Assembly: GCF_001188955.3 (NCBI RefSeq) | Contig: NZ_JPRF03000054.1 | Location: 124,001-188,000 of the forward strand | Source: Kitasatospora aureofaciens | Lineage (GTDB): Bacteria; Actinomycetota; Actinomycetes; Streptomycetales; Streptomycetaceae | Direction: 5' to 3' | Length of the DNA stretch: 64,000 nt | In this document: in pieces, positions 52,192 to 60,596 of the stretch | How positions within the stretch are numbered: position 1 is the stretch's first letter | How the letters are laid out: each line of letters opens with the position of its first letter | The notes under the pieces: generated by a model | Databases searched by the model: none | What the model saw: the letters and a program-made list of their open reading frames with translations, nothing else | Told to the model about the DNA's origin: nothing | Program-made: the position numbers and the translations under genes

Positions 52192-53007
52192 ATGAACGCG
52201 TCCTCGTCCGCCACGCCGCCACCGATGTCGTGGCAGTACTGCGGCAACCAGATCAAGTTGTGGCGGGCGCGCGCCGGCGTCAGCCGCGAGGACCTGGCGG
52301 CAGAGGCCAGGTACAGCTACGAGAGCCTGCGATCGATGGAGGCGGGACGGCGGAAGCCCTCACCGCACCTGTTGCAGGTGGCGGACGAAATGTGTGACGC
52401 GAAGGGGATTCTGGTAGCGGGAGTGCAGTTCCTCAAGCCGGAGAAGTACCCTCACTTCGCCGAGGACTACATGCGCTACGAGGCTGAGGCCGTGGTCATC
52501 CACTGGTACGAGACCTTGCTCATCCCTGGGCTTCTCCAGACCGAAGAAACGGCGAGAACGCTACTCCACGCAAACTGGCCTCCGCTCGATGACGACACCA
52601 TCGAGGAACGCGTCACAGCGCGTCTCGAACGTCAGGAAGTGCTGAAGACACAGACCAAGTCCTTCAACTTCCTCATCGGCGAAGCAGCGCTACGAAACCC
52701 GCTCGCTTCGGAGGTCGTCCACAAGTGTCAACTGCTTCACCTCCTGGCTGTGGGCTCAGCACGCCACATCGTCATCCAGGTCGTACCTGGCTCGGGCGCA
52801 CACACAGGACTGAACGGCCCGTTCATCCTGCTCGACAGTGATGAGCATCAGCGACTTGCCTATGAGGAAGGACAGGCCATGGGGCTACTCCATTCCGACC
52901 CGGGAAAGGTCAGCCTCCTGAGCCAACGCCATGCGATGATCCTCCAGCGGGCCCTCAGTCCCGAGGCCTCGGCGGAGTTCATCGGAAAGCTGGCGGAGGA
53001 TCTATGA
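52192..53007 (+). CDS. helix-turn-helix regulator with DUF5753 domain
   Basis: This 271-residue protein has an XRE helix-turn-helix (about residues 20-75: IKLWRARAGVSREDLAAEAR, YSYESLRSMEAGRRKP) and a DUF5753 domain (about 95-265: IHWYETLLIPGLLQTEETAR, FLIGEAALRN, IQVVPGSGAHTGLNGPF). Streptomyces encode dozens of these with a small DUF397 partner; WhiJ and its relatives modulate development. ATG 52192 has a GGGGGGT site. The stop overlaps the DUF397 start. G+C and codon use are lower than in neighbouring genes, which suggests recent acquisition. Confidence 0.92.
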   Translation: MNASSSATPPPMSWQYCGNQIKLWRARAGVSREDLAAEARYSYESLRSMEAGRRKPSPHLLQVADEMCDAKGILVAGVQFLKPEKYPHFAEDYMRYEAEAVVIHWYETLLIPGLLQTEETARTLLHANWPPLDDDTIEERVTARLERQEVLKTQTKSFNFLIGEAALRNPLASEVVHKCQLLHLLAVGSARHIVIQVVPGSGAHTGLNGPFILLDSDEHQRLAYEEGQAMGLLHSDPGKVSLLSQRHAMILQRALSPEASAEFIGKLAEDL

Positions 53008-53201
53008 ACAGCGAACTGGCTTGGTTCAAGTCCAGCCACAGCGGCACCGAAGGTGGCGCCTGCGTCGAGATCGCCCTCGCCCCGGACACCGTCCACGTCC
53101 GCGACTCCAAGGACAAGACCGGGCCACAGCTCTGCTTCACCCCTGAGGCGTGGACCGACTTCGTCCAGTTCGCCCGAGAGGTTTCTCCTCTGGACCGCTG
53201 A
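53004..53201 (+). CDS. DUF397 small protein partnered with the HTH regulator
   Basis: This 65-residue protein has the DUF397 signature: WFKSSHSGTEGGACVEIAL, VHVRDSKDKTGPQLCFTPEA, WTDFVQFAREV. Such proteins bind or antagonise the neighbouring HTH-DUF5753 protein in a manner compared to toxin-antitoxin pairs. It overlaps the HTH gene by 4 bases (ATGA at 53004). Confidence 0.92.
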   Translation: MNSELAWFKSSHSGTEGGACVEIALAPDTVHVRDSKDKTGPQLCFTPEAWTDFVQFAREVSPLDR

Positions 53202-53342
53202 ATCCACCGGTAGAGCCGTGGGGTTCCGATACGAGCCTCTACGCCGCTCGTGCTAGCGTCCCCGTGGCAGCGCACCGGCGCCGGCCCCGGACGAGATGTG
53301 CGCCGTACCCGGCCCGCCAAGACGACGCACCAGGGAGACGTC

Positions 53343-54197
53343 ATGGCTGCCGGTACACCGATCGCCCGTCCGCTGGGCGTGCCGTGGATCCACGGCTCGC
53401 CGTCCGCGAAGCACAACACGGACCCGGACATCCAGGCCCACGCGTACGACGAGCACACCGTCATCCTCCGGCAGAACAAGGCGGTCAACTACGAGGCGCC
53501 GTTCCTGTTCCTGCTCTTCGGGGCCGAGCGGGCCGTCCTGATCGACACCGGGGCGACGGCGGAGGCCGAGTACTTCCCGTTGCGTGCGACCGTCGACAAC
53601 CTGATGGCGGACTGGCTCGCCCGAAACCCCCGGGACGACTACCGACTGCTGGTGCTGCACACCCACCCGCACGGCGACCACATCGCGGCCGACGGACAGT
53701 TCGCCGACCGGCCCGCCACGACCCTGATCGGCGCCGAACTGCCCTCCGCTTGGCCGTACTTCGGCTTCGACCGGGACGCCGAGACCATCGCCCGGGTCGA
53801 CCTCGGCGGCGGGCGGGTACTGGAATGCCTGGCCACCCCGGGACACCACGAGGCGGCGGTCACCTACTACGACTCGTGGACCGGCTTCCTGCTCACCGGC
53901 GACACCGTCTACCCGGGCCGGCTCTACATCAACGACTGGCCCGCCTTCAGCCGCACCGTCGAACGGCTGATCGCGTTCGCCGACAGCCGCCCGGTGACGC
54001 ACGTCCTCGGCTGCCACATCGAGATGACCCGCACCCCGGGCGTCGACTACCCGATCCGCACCACCTACCAGCCCGACGAGCCCCCGCTCCAGCTCACCGT
54101 CGACCATCTGCACCGCATCCGCGCGGCCGTCGCCGAACTGGGCGACCGGCCGCGCCGATACCCGCTGGACGACCTCATCCTCTGGCCGAGCGACTGA
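53343..54197 (+). CDS. metallo-beta-lactamase-fold hydrolase
   Basis: This 284-residue protein has the dinuclear metal motif HTHPHGDHIAADGQF (about residue 103), a bridging site in ATPGHHEAAVTYYDSWT (about 162) with TGDTVYPG, and late His in LGCHIEM (about 220). No signal peptide is present. The motif layout is that of general MBL hydrolases, with no specific substrate. ATG 53343 follows GGGAG. It is a single gene, convergent with the Uma2 gene. Confidence 0.85.
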   Translation: MAAGTPIARPLGVPWIHGSPSAKHNTDPDIQAHAYDEHTVILRQNKAVNYEAPFLFLLFGAERAVLIDTGATAEAEYFPLRATVDNLMADWLARNPRDDYRLLVLHTHPHGDHIAADGQFADRPATTLIGAELPSAWPYFGFDRDAETIARVDLGGGRVLECLATPGHHEAAVTYYDSWTGFLLTGDTVYPGRLYINDWPAFSRTVERLIAFADSRPVTHVLGCHIEMTRTPGVDYPIRTTYQPDEPPLQLTVDHLHRIRAAVAELGDRPRRYPLDDLILWPSD

Positions 54198-54203
54198 GGC
54201 GGC

Positions 54204-54755
54204 TCAGTCCCGGTAGGGGACGAGGCGCGACAGGTCCAGATCGAAGTCGAACGGTTCGGGGATGTGGATCGTCTCGCCGAACTCCCGGTCGGTCCGGGTG
54301 TGGTAGCGGTCGTGGTTCGGCTCCGAGAACAGGGTGACCGACTTCTGCCGTGGGTCGATGATCAGGTAGAGCGGAAAGCCCATGCGGGGGTAGTCGCGGA
54401 CCTTTCCCGACCAGTCGTTGTCGGGGTTGGACGGCGACACGACCTCGACTGCGATCAACGCAAGCTCGGCAGGGATGTTGTGTCCTGCCAGGTCGATCAC
54501 GTCCTCGGGCAGGTAGGTGAGGTCCGGATTGCGAACGGCGCCGACCCCAGGCGACGAGAGGTCGCTATTTCCACTCGTGAAGTAGCCGACCGGGCAGTGC
54601 ACGTCGAACTGGCGCTGCACGATCGAAAGGTTCAACTGGTGGATCGAGGAGGGCGACGCCTGCATGACGATGACATCGCCGGACAGCTCGACCTTGAAGC
54701 CGTCCGGGAGGCTGCGCCGGGCCTCTTCGAGAAGGCGGTAGTGCTCAGGATTCAT
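54204..54755 (-). CDS. Uma2 family (DUF820) putative restriction-fold nuclease
   Basis: This 183-residue protein has the PD-(D/E)xK pattern of Uma2: NPDLTYLPED, IAVEVVSPSNPDND and, later, KVRDYPRMGFPLYLIIDPRQ. The active-site residues look intact. Uma2 proteins are abundant in cyanobacteria and actinomycetes, and their role is not established, although mobile-element or defence functions are proposed. ATG 54755 follows GGAGGAG at 6 bases. Confidence 0.88.
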   Translation of the reverse strand: MNPEHYRLLEEARRSLPDGFKVELSGDVIVMQASPSSIHQLNLSIVQRQFDVHCPVGYFTSGNSDLSSPGVGAVRNPDLTYLPEDVIDLAGHNIPAELALIAVEVVSPSNPDNDWSGKVRDYPRMGFPLYLIIDPRQKSVTLFSEPNHDRYHTRTDREFGETIHIPEPFDFDLDLSRLVPYRD

Positions 54756-54856
54756 GCGATCTCCTCCAGTGCTCCTGCCACAAGTACGAGAGTAACGGCC
54801 GATCAGCAGCCCATCCCGCTGGACCGAACGGACATTCGGCTGGGATGGTGACCGCC

Positions 54857-55399
54857 ATGAACAGAGATCAACTTGGCCGACTCATCGGCTCGGGCTTCGG
54901 GCTCGTCTTCATCGAGGCCAATGCGGGCGCGCTGCCCACGGCGGTCGCCGTCCTGCTGCGGGTGGTCGGGGTGGCGGCGTTCCTCGCCCTGGTGCTGCTC
55001 GGGCGGCGCCGTCCGCAGGTGGCCGAGTCCGGGAGCGAGCCCGGGGGTGCGAGCTTCGGGAGTCGGTACTGGCTGGTGGTGATGGCCGAGGTGGTGGCGA
55101 TCGTCGCCGGGTTGGCGGTGATCAACAAGGTGTTGCACACCCCGGAGGCGACCGCGGGGTGGATCGCCCTGGTGGTCGGGGTGCACTTCTTCGGGATCGC
55201 GGTGGCCTGGCGGCGGCCCGCGATGCACGCCCTCGGCGCCGGGCTGGCGGCCTGCGGGGCGCTCGGGCTGGTGCTGGCGTTCTGCGGGGCCGCCGCGGCC
55301 GTGGTCGCACTGGTGGCCGGGATCGCGCCCGGTGCGATGCTGCTCGGGTCGGTGTGGTGGTCCGGCCGGGCGGTGGTGGCGCCCGGCCGGGCGGGGTGA
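54857..55399 (+). CDS. small integral membrane protein
   Basis: This 180-residue protein has about five hydrophobic helices, for example AVLLRVVGVAAFLALVLLG, WLVVMAEVVAIVAGLAVI, WIALVVGVHFFGIAVAW and LVLAFCGAAAAVVALVAG. An ATG at 54845 could also start it; 54857 was preferred for its N-terminal sequence. No family is recognised with confidence. It is divergent from Uma2. Confidence 0.72.
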   Translation: MNRDQLGRLIGSGFGLVFIEANAGALPTAVAVLLRVVGVAAFLALVLLGRRRPQVAESGSEPGGASFGSRYWLVVMAEVVAIVAGLAVINKVLHTPEATAGWIALVVGVHFFGIAVAWRRPAMHALGAGLAACGALGLVLAFCGAAAAVVALVAGIAPGAMLLGSVWWSGRAVVAPGRAG

Positions 55400-55505
55400 G
55401 CCTCAGTCGGTGGCGGTGCGGGCCGGCAGGCGCGGGGTGAGGAGGGCGCCGGCGGGCTCACCCGGACGGCGAAGTGTGGGCGCCGGCGACTCTCGACTGG
55501 GCGGG

Positions 55506-56048
55506 TCAAAGTGACGTTCCAGTGGCGACGACACCGGCCGTGTAGATCCAGTCGAAGCCGTCGTACCCCGGTCCGTCCAGGTGCTCGGCCCGCTGGAGGC
55601 CGGCCCGCAGGGCGACGCGTTGGGAGGGCAGGTTGTCGGGGCGGATGCGGGCGATCAGCGGCAGTTCGGGGACGTGGGCGGCGGACCAGGAGACGACGGC
55701 GGTGGCGGCCTCACCGGCGAAGCCACGGCCCCAGGCGGCGGGGGCGAAGCGGTAGAAGAGGTTGAGAACCGGTCGGCCGGCCAGTTCCATCGGCTTGACG
55801 CCGCAGAACCCGAGCACGGGCACGGCACCGCGCGAACGGACCGTCCAGTAGCCGAAGCCCCGGGCCTGCCAGAGGGCGTCCCAACGGCCGTACCGGTCCT
55901 CGGCCTCGGACCGCGTGTCGAGGGCGTCCGAGGGGTTGTGGCGGCAGGCGGCAGGGTCCCGGTGGACGGCGAGGAGGGCGTCGATGTCGCCCTCGGTCGG
56001 GCGGCTCAGGGAGAGCCGACGAGTGGTCAGTTCCTCGTGTTCACTCAC
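55506..56048 (-). CDS. GNAT family N-acetyltransferase (RimJ-like)
   Basis: This 180-residue protein has LTTRRLSLSRPTEGDIDALL, LFYRFAPAAWGRGFAGEAAT (acetyl-CoA loop, about residue 105) and RIRPDNLPSQRVALRAGLQR, the RimJ/RimL-type order. It probably acetylates a protein or small-molecule amine. It is downstream of the CapA gene on the opposite side of a small gap, and both are transcribed leftward. Confidence 0.88.
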   Translation of the reverse strand: MSEHEELTTRRLSLSRPTEGDIDALLAVHRDPAACRHNPSDALDTRSEAEDRYGRWDALWQARGFGYWTVRSRGAVPVLGFCGVKPMELAGRPVLNLFYRFAPAAWGRGFAGEAATAVVSWSAAHVPELPLIARIRPDNLPSQRVALRAGLQRAEHLDGPGYDGFDWIYTAGVVATGTSL

Positions 56049-56069
56049 CCGTTGACTGTAACGGCGGCC

Positions 56070-57203
56070 TCAGTGCGCCGCCGGGGGCGGGGTGAGACCG
56101 GCGCAGCCGCGCAGGCCGTCGCGGCGCTTGAGGGCGGCCTCGGCGGCGGCGCCGGTGACCGGCTCCGGGATGCCCTTGTCGTCGATGGTGGCCGGGGCGA
56201 AGGCCTCCCCGGTGACCTTGCCGTCGGCGGCGAGGGTGAGGGTGGTGACGCCGGTCTCGTTGGAGAAGGCGTAGTTGGACGTGCCGTACCAGAGGAAGTT
56301 GCCGAAGCCGTAGCCGACGTAGGTGTTGCCGAGCATGCCCGAGCCGACCATGGTGTGGGCGTGGGTGCCGACCACCGCGGAGGCTCCGACGGCGGCGAGC
56401 TTCTTGGCGATGGCGGTCTGCGCGGCCGTCGGACAGGCCTTGCCCTCCTCGCCCCAGTGCAGGTAGACGAGCACCACCGGGGCCTGCTGCTTGGCCGCCT
56501 GCACCGCCGAGACCAGCGCGGGGACGTCCAGCGCCGAGGCTATGCCGGGCTTGTTGGCACCGGCCCGCCACTTCTGGTTGGTGATGTCCTCGACCTGGCT
56601 GGCGGCGACCACCGCGACCTTCACCCCGCGCACGGTCGTCACGTACGGGGCGTACGCCTCCTTGGCGTTGTGCCCGACCCCGAGCACCGGGATGGGCGAG
56701 GAGTCCTTGGCGGCCAGGGTGTCGACGAGGCCGTCGGCGCCGAAGTCGACGGCGTGGTTGTTGGCCATCGAGACGACGTCGACGCCGGAGTCCTTGAGGA
56801 CGGACAGCGCCTTGGGCGTGGTGCGGAAGGTGTACGTCTTCGGCTCCGGCGCGCCGCGCCCGGTGATCGCGGTCTCCAGGTTGAGCACGGACAGGTCGGC
56901 GTCCGCGAGGGTACGGGAGAGCGGGCCCAGCGCCGTCTCGGGCGACTGGACGGTGAGCCGGGGCTGGGTGCGGCCCTCGAAGTGGACGTCCCCGGCGAAG
57001 GCGACGGTGATGGTGCCGTCCGGGCGGGGCGCGCCACCCTTGGTGGGGGCCGGGGCGGCGGTACCGGAGGGTGCGGCGGAGGAGGCGGGCGCCGCGGCGG
57101 GCGGGGCGGACTTCGCCGGGGCGGGCGCGGGGTCGTCCGGCCCGCAGGCGGCGACGGCGGTCAGCCCGACGAACACGGCGACGGCGGCCGCGGCACGGCG
57201 CAT
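56070..57203 (-). CDS. CapA-family lipoprotein (poly-gamma-glutamate synthesis-like)
   Basis: This 377-residue protein starts with a lipoprotein signal (AAAVAVFVGLTAVAACG; acylated Cys about residue 20) and a Pro/Ala-rich linker. The metallophosphatase-like CapA domain (about 65-350) has FAGDVHFEGR, NLETAITGRG, SMANNHAVDFGADGL, VGTHAHTMVG and YGFGNFLWYG. In Bacillus CapA/PgsA anchors poly-gamma-glutamate export; in Streptomyces the substrate is unknown. It forms a pair with the acetyltransferase gene (21-base gap). Confidence 0.88.
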   Translation of the reverse strand: MRRAAAAVAVFVGLTAVAACGPDDPAPAPAKSAPPAAAPASSAAPSGTAAPAPTKGGAPRPDGTITVAFAGDVHFEGRTQPRLTVQSPETALGPLSRTLADADLSVLNLETAITGRGAPEPKTYTFRTTPKALSVLKDSGVDVVSMANNHAVDFGADGLVDTLAAKDSSPIPVLGVGHNAKEAYAPYVTTVRGVKVAVVAASQVEDITNQKWRAGANKPGIASALDVPALVSAVQAAKQQAPVVLVYLHWGEEGKACPTAAQTAIAKKLAAVGASAVVGTHAHTMVGSGMLGNTYVGYGFGNFLWYGTSNYAFSNETGVTTLTLAADGKVTGEAFAPATIDDKGIPEPVTGAAAEAALKRRDGLRGCAGLTPPPAAH

Positions 57204-57502
57204 GAGTGGTTCCCCCCGGAGGTCGATGCAAGAGCGGTCAGCCTACGCCACCGAATCGCCACCACTTGAGCCCGCACCCGCAACATTCCGGACACAAAGC
57301 CGAACAAGGAGGCGGGCACGGAGGCAGGGACGAAGCCGGGGACGAAGCTGGACGCGAACATCGCGCGCCACCGGGCCCGCCCGTCCCAATCCCCTCCCCC
57401 ACCCGGCCACCGCGTCCCTGGCGCCGTGGCCGGGCGGCGCGGCAGCGTGGAGAGGAGGTGGCAGCGTGTGCGGTCACGCCTGGACGCCGGAGGAGGCACG
57501 TG

Positions 57503-58330
57503 ATGGCCAGCAACCAACCCACCCCCGGCCTGGAACGCCGGATCGTGGTCGGGATCGACGGATCGGAGCCGTCGAAGGCGGCGCTGCGCTGGGCGGTCGG
57601 CCAGGCGGTCCTCACCGGGGCCGTCGTGCACGCGGTGGCCGCCTGGGAGTACCCGTCGCTGTACGGCTGGTTCGCGCCGATGGTGGACGAGGGCTTCGAG
57701 CAGGCCGCCCGCCGCACGCTGACCGCCGAGGTCGACGACGTCATCGGGCCGGAGCACCCGGTGGCCGTCCGGGAGAGCCTGGTCCTCGGCCACGCCGCCC
57801 AGGTGTTGCTGGAGGCGGCCGAGGACGCGGACCTGTTGGTCCTGGGCAGCCGGGGCCGGGGCACCTTCGCCCGGACGCTGCTCGGCTCGGTGTCCACCCG
57901 CTGCGCGGTGCACGGGGCCTGCCCGGTGGTGATCGTCCGCACCGACGGTACGGCCTCCGCCCCTCCGCCCCCGGCCACCGCAACCACAGGCACCACCTCG
58001 ACCGCAGGCACCACCGCGACCACAGGCGCGGCCGTGACCACAACCGCGGGCGCGAGCACGACCGGGGAGCAGGCTCCACAGGCCGTCCGCACCAAGGACT
58101 GGCAGCTCAGCCTGCACGTGGTCGAGGACCGGGACACCACCCGGGTGCACGCCGTGCTGGACGCCGACGGCAAGGTCCTGCACAGCGACGCGCTGTCCCG
58201 CCGCAACCCCCGCGACACCCCGGCCCCTGCGGTCGGCGACGACTTCGCGGTGGGCCGCGCCCTGGTCGACCTCGGCCACCAGCTGCTGCGCGCCGGCGTC
58301 CACAGCGCCACCGACCCGGCGGAGGAATGA
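57503..58330 (+). CDS. universal stress protein fused to DUF1876
   Basis: This 275-residue protein has an N-terminal USP domain (about 12-148) with nucleotide-loop residues GSRGRGTFARTLLGSVSTR and start VVGIDGSEPSKAALRWAV. A Thr/Ala-rich linker (about 155-195) follows. The C-terminal DUF1876 domain (about 198-270) has WQLSLHVVEDRDTTRVHAVL, RRNPRDTPAP and FAVGRALVDLGHQLL. DUF1876 is a small dsRBD-like fold usually encoded as a separate protein. ATG 57503 follows AGGAGG at 6 bases. The gene is divergent from the CapA gene. Confidence 0.85.
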   Translation: MASNQPTPGLERRIVVGIDGSEPSKAALRWAVGQAVLTGAVVHAVAAWEYPSLYGWFAPMVDEGFEQAARRTLTAEVDDVIGPEHPVAVRESLVLGHAAQVLLEAAEDADLLVLGSRGRGTFARTLLGSVSTRCAVHGACPVVIVRTDGTASAPPPPATATTGTTSTAGTTATTGAAVTTTAGASTTGEQAPQAVRTKDWQLSLHVVEDRDTTRVHAVLDADGKVLHSDALSRRNPRDTPAPAVGDDFAVGRALVDLGHQLLRAGVHSATDPAEE

Positions 58331-58436
58331 GCAGGAGGAGTGCGCACGGACCGTGCGCGGTAGGACATGCTGAACCGCGACGCCTCCCCCGCTCCCCGCC
58401 CGGAGCCCACCACCCCTCGCCGGAGTCCACCCGCCG

Positions 58437-59684
58437 ATGAACACGCCCGACACCGACGCCGCCCCCGACTTCACCCCCGCCGACTTCACCCCCGCCGAGC
58501 GTGCCCGCGGCCGCGCGCTGCGCCGCTCCCAGCTGCCGTGGGCGCTCGGCGGCCGCCTGGCGGGCCTGGCCCTGCCCCTGGCGCTCGGCTTCACCCCGGC
58601 CGGCGCCGCGCTGGTGACGGCGACCGGCCGCTGGTTCGGCGGCTCCCGGACGGCCGAGGTGCTGGCCGGTGGCGCGGCGCTGGTGCTGTTGGGGCAGGCG
58701 CTGCAGTTGCCCTTCGGCGCCGGGGCGCGCGCGGTGCGGGCCCGGTACGGGCTGGTGACCCAGGGCTGGACCGGCTGGGCGATGGACGCCGTGCGGTCGC
58801 TCGCGCTGACCCTGCTGCTCGTCCTGCCGCTGGTGCTGGGCCTGTTCGCCCTCACCGCCTGGTCGCCGCGGCACTGGTGGTTCCCGGCGGCCGGAGCGGC
58901 GGCGCTGCTGACGGCCGCACTGTCCTTCCTCCACCCGCTGCTGATCGAGCCGGTGTTCAACCGCTTCTCGCCGATGCCCGAGGGTGAGCTGCGCACCGCC
59001 CTGCTGGCGCTGGCCGAGCGGGACGCCGTGCGGGTCCGGGACGTCCTGGTGGCGGACGCCTCCCGGCGGACCACCGCGCTGAACGCCTACGTCTCCGGGT
59101 TCGGGGCGACCCGCCGGATCGTCGCGTACGACACCCTCCTGTCGGCGGCCGAGCCGCGCGAGGTGGAGCTGGTGGTGGCGCACGAGCTGGGGCACGTCAA
59201 GCACCGGGACGTGCCGGTCGGCACGGCGCTCGGGGCGGTGGGTGCCGCCGTGGCGGTGGCGGCGCTGGGCCTGCTGGCCGACTGGCACCCGCTGCTGTCG
59301 GCCTCCGGGGCGGACGACGCGGCCGATCCCCGGGCGCTGCCGCTGCTGGCCGCGCTGGCGGCGCTGATCGGCGCCCTGTCGGGCCCGGTGCAGTGCGCGG
59401 TGAGCCGCCGGATCGAGGCCAGGGCGGACCGGCACGCGCTCGAACTGACCAGGGACCCCGAGCAGTTCATGGCGATGCAGCGCAGACTGGCCGTGGTGAA
59501 CGTCTCGGATGTCGACCCGCCGCGGGTGCTTGAGCTACTGTTCGCCACTCATCCGAGTGCGACCCGCCGGATCGCGGCGGCCCGCGCCTGGCGGGCCGAA
59601 CGGGAACGGTCGGCGGGCACGTCGCCCTCGGCCGGTGGGGCAGCGGCGGGGCCGCGCGCCACTCCGGGCAAATCCGTTGTATAG
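58437..59684 (+). CDS. M48 family (Ste24/HtpX-like) membrane metalloprotease
   Basis: This 415-residue protein has about seven membrane segments and the zinc motif VAHELGHVKHRD (HExxH, about residue 246), with the third ligand in IEARADRHAL (about 325). It has the layout of CAAX-protease-like M48 enzymes that clear damaged membrane proteins. ATG 58437 is the first start in frame. The stop lies inside the control region of the downstream MarR gene, so the two may be co-transcribed. Confidence 0.9.
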   Translation: MNTPDTDAAPDFTPADFTPAERARGRALRRSQLPWALGGRLAGLALPLALGFTPAGAALVTATGRWFGGSRTAEVLAGGAALVLLGQALQLPFGAGARAVRARYGLVTQGWTGWAMDAVRSLALTLLLVLPLVLGLFALTAWSPRHWWFPAAGAAALLTAALSFLHPLLIEPVFNRFSPMPEGELRTALLALAERDAVRVRDVLVADASRRTTALNAYVSGFGATRRIVAYDTLLSAAEPREVELVVAHELGHVKHRDVPVGTALGAVGAAVAVAALGLLADWHPLLSASGADDAADPRALPLLAALAALIGALSGPVQCAVSRRIEARADRHALELTRDPEQFMAMQRRLAVVNVSDVDPPRVLELLFATHPSATRRIAAARAWRAERERSAGTSPSAGGAAAGPRATPGKSVV

Positions 59685-59690
59685 TGCAAC
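59676..59690 (+). promoter_or_regulatory. small dyad and -10-like element upstream of the MarR gene
   Basis: GTTG (59676-59679) and CAAC (59687-59690) flank TATAGTG, and TATAGT resembles a -10 box. The element overlaps the end of the M48 gene. A 6-bp hairpin (GCGGGC-GACA-GCCCGC, 59697-59712) and a weaker one follow in the roughly 95-base leader. Confidence 0.45.
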
Positions 59691-59791
59691 AAATTTGCGG
59701 GCGACAGCCCGCAACAGACGGCGCGACAAGCCGTCAAGGCAACAACGCAACACAGCAAGAAGCCGACAAGCCCCAAGGAGGTAGGAACGCC

Positions 59792-60214
59792 GTGCCCGGC
59801 CGCCAGTCGTCCATCGACACCATCCAGCGCGAGCTGACCGCCTTCGCCCGCCGTGCCCGGCACAAGGCCTCCCAGCTGCACCCCGACCTCTCCCTGGTCA
59901 CCTACAGCATCCTCGACCTGATCACCGAGCGCGGCGGCTGCCGGGCCGCCGACGTGGCCGCGCACTTCATGCTCGACAAGTCGACCGTCAGCCGCCAGGT
60001 CACCGCCCTGGAGCGGCTCGGCCTGCTGCGCCGCGAGGCCGACCCGGACGACCAGCGGGGCCAGATCCTGCGCGCCACCGAGGCCGGGCTCAGCCTGCTG
60101 CGGGACGCCAACGAGCAGCGCCGGACGGCCTTCACCACCCGCTTCACCGACTGGTCCGACGAGGACGTCGCCCGCTTCGCCGCCTACCTCGCCCGCTACG
60201 GCGAGGAGGGCTGA
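59792..60214 (+). CDS. MarR family transcriptional regulator
   Basis: This 140-residue protein has a winged helix with the recognition segment AAHFMLDKSTVSRQVTALER (about 62-82) and the wing DPDDQRGQILRATEAG. GTG 59792 follows AAGGAGGT (59775-59782), a near-perfect ribosome site, at 9 bases; the roughly 95-base leader upstream contains a small hairpin. It probably autoregulates through the TATAGTG dyad at 59676 and may control the M48 gene or unlinked targets. Confidence 0.9.
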   Translation: MPGRQSSIDTIQRELTAFARRARHKASQLHPDLSLVTYSILDLITERGGCRAADVAAHFMLDKSTVSRQVTALERLGLLRREADPDDQRGQILRATEAGLSLLRDANEQRRTAFTTRFTDWSDEDVARFAAYLARYGEEG

Positions 60215-60278
60215 CCAGGGGACCGGCCCGGGACCGTTCGGGGTGCGTCCCACCGCCCGCGCGGTGTACAGAGGAGGG

Positions 60279-60385
60279 GTGCCCCTCCGGCAGCGTCCCG
60301 ATGAGCCGCGTCCGCACGTTCGCCCGCCCTCCTGGCGGCCCGATCCCCGCGTGATGACGGCGCTGCCGCTCGCGCTGATCGTCCG
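60279..60385 (+). pseudogene. possible N-terminal remnant of a SpoIIE-type phosphatase
   Basis: The plus strand encodes PLRQRPDEPRPHVRPPSWRP then DPRVMTALPLALIV, which resembles the cytoplasmic and first-helix start of actinomycete SpoIIE-family phosphatases. After residue V the resemblance is lost. A SpoIIE C-terminal fragment lies 44 bases on, in the opposite strand. Confidence 0.35.
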
Positions 60386-60428
60386 GATCACCGGGCCAGG
60401 GGAGCGGCCTTCTGCGGGCGCGGCCTTC

Positions 60429-60596
60429 CTACGGGAGCCGCTCGACCACGACCATCGCCGCGCCGTCGTCCAGCCGGTGGCCGACGTGGGTGAGCAGGTC
60501 GCGGCGCAGGTGGTTCAGCAGGACGGCGGGGCGCTCGGTCCGCCAGGCGGTGACCCGGTCGGTGAGCGGGTAGAAGGCTCCCGCGAGCCGGGCGGC
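60429..60596 (-). pseudogene. C-terminal remnant of a SpoIIE-family PP2C phosphatase
   Basis: The minus strand encodes AGAFYPLTDRVTAWRTERPA then LLNHLRRDLLTHVGHRLDDG and AAMVVVERLP before a stop at 60429. FYPL, the helix LL-x-x-LRRDLL and the terminal DD-x-AAMVVVERL motif (metal-binding Asp pair) are the end of SpoIIE-type phosphatases. It is separated from the SMI1 gene by only the shared-frame TAG stop. Confidence 0.6.
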
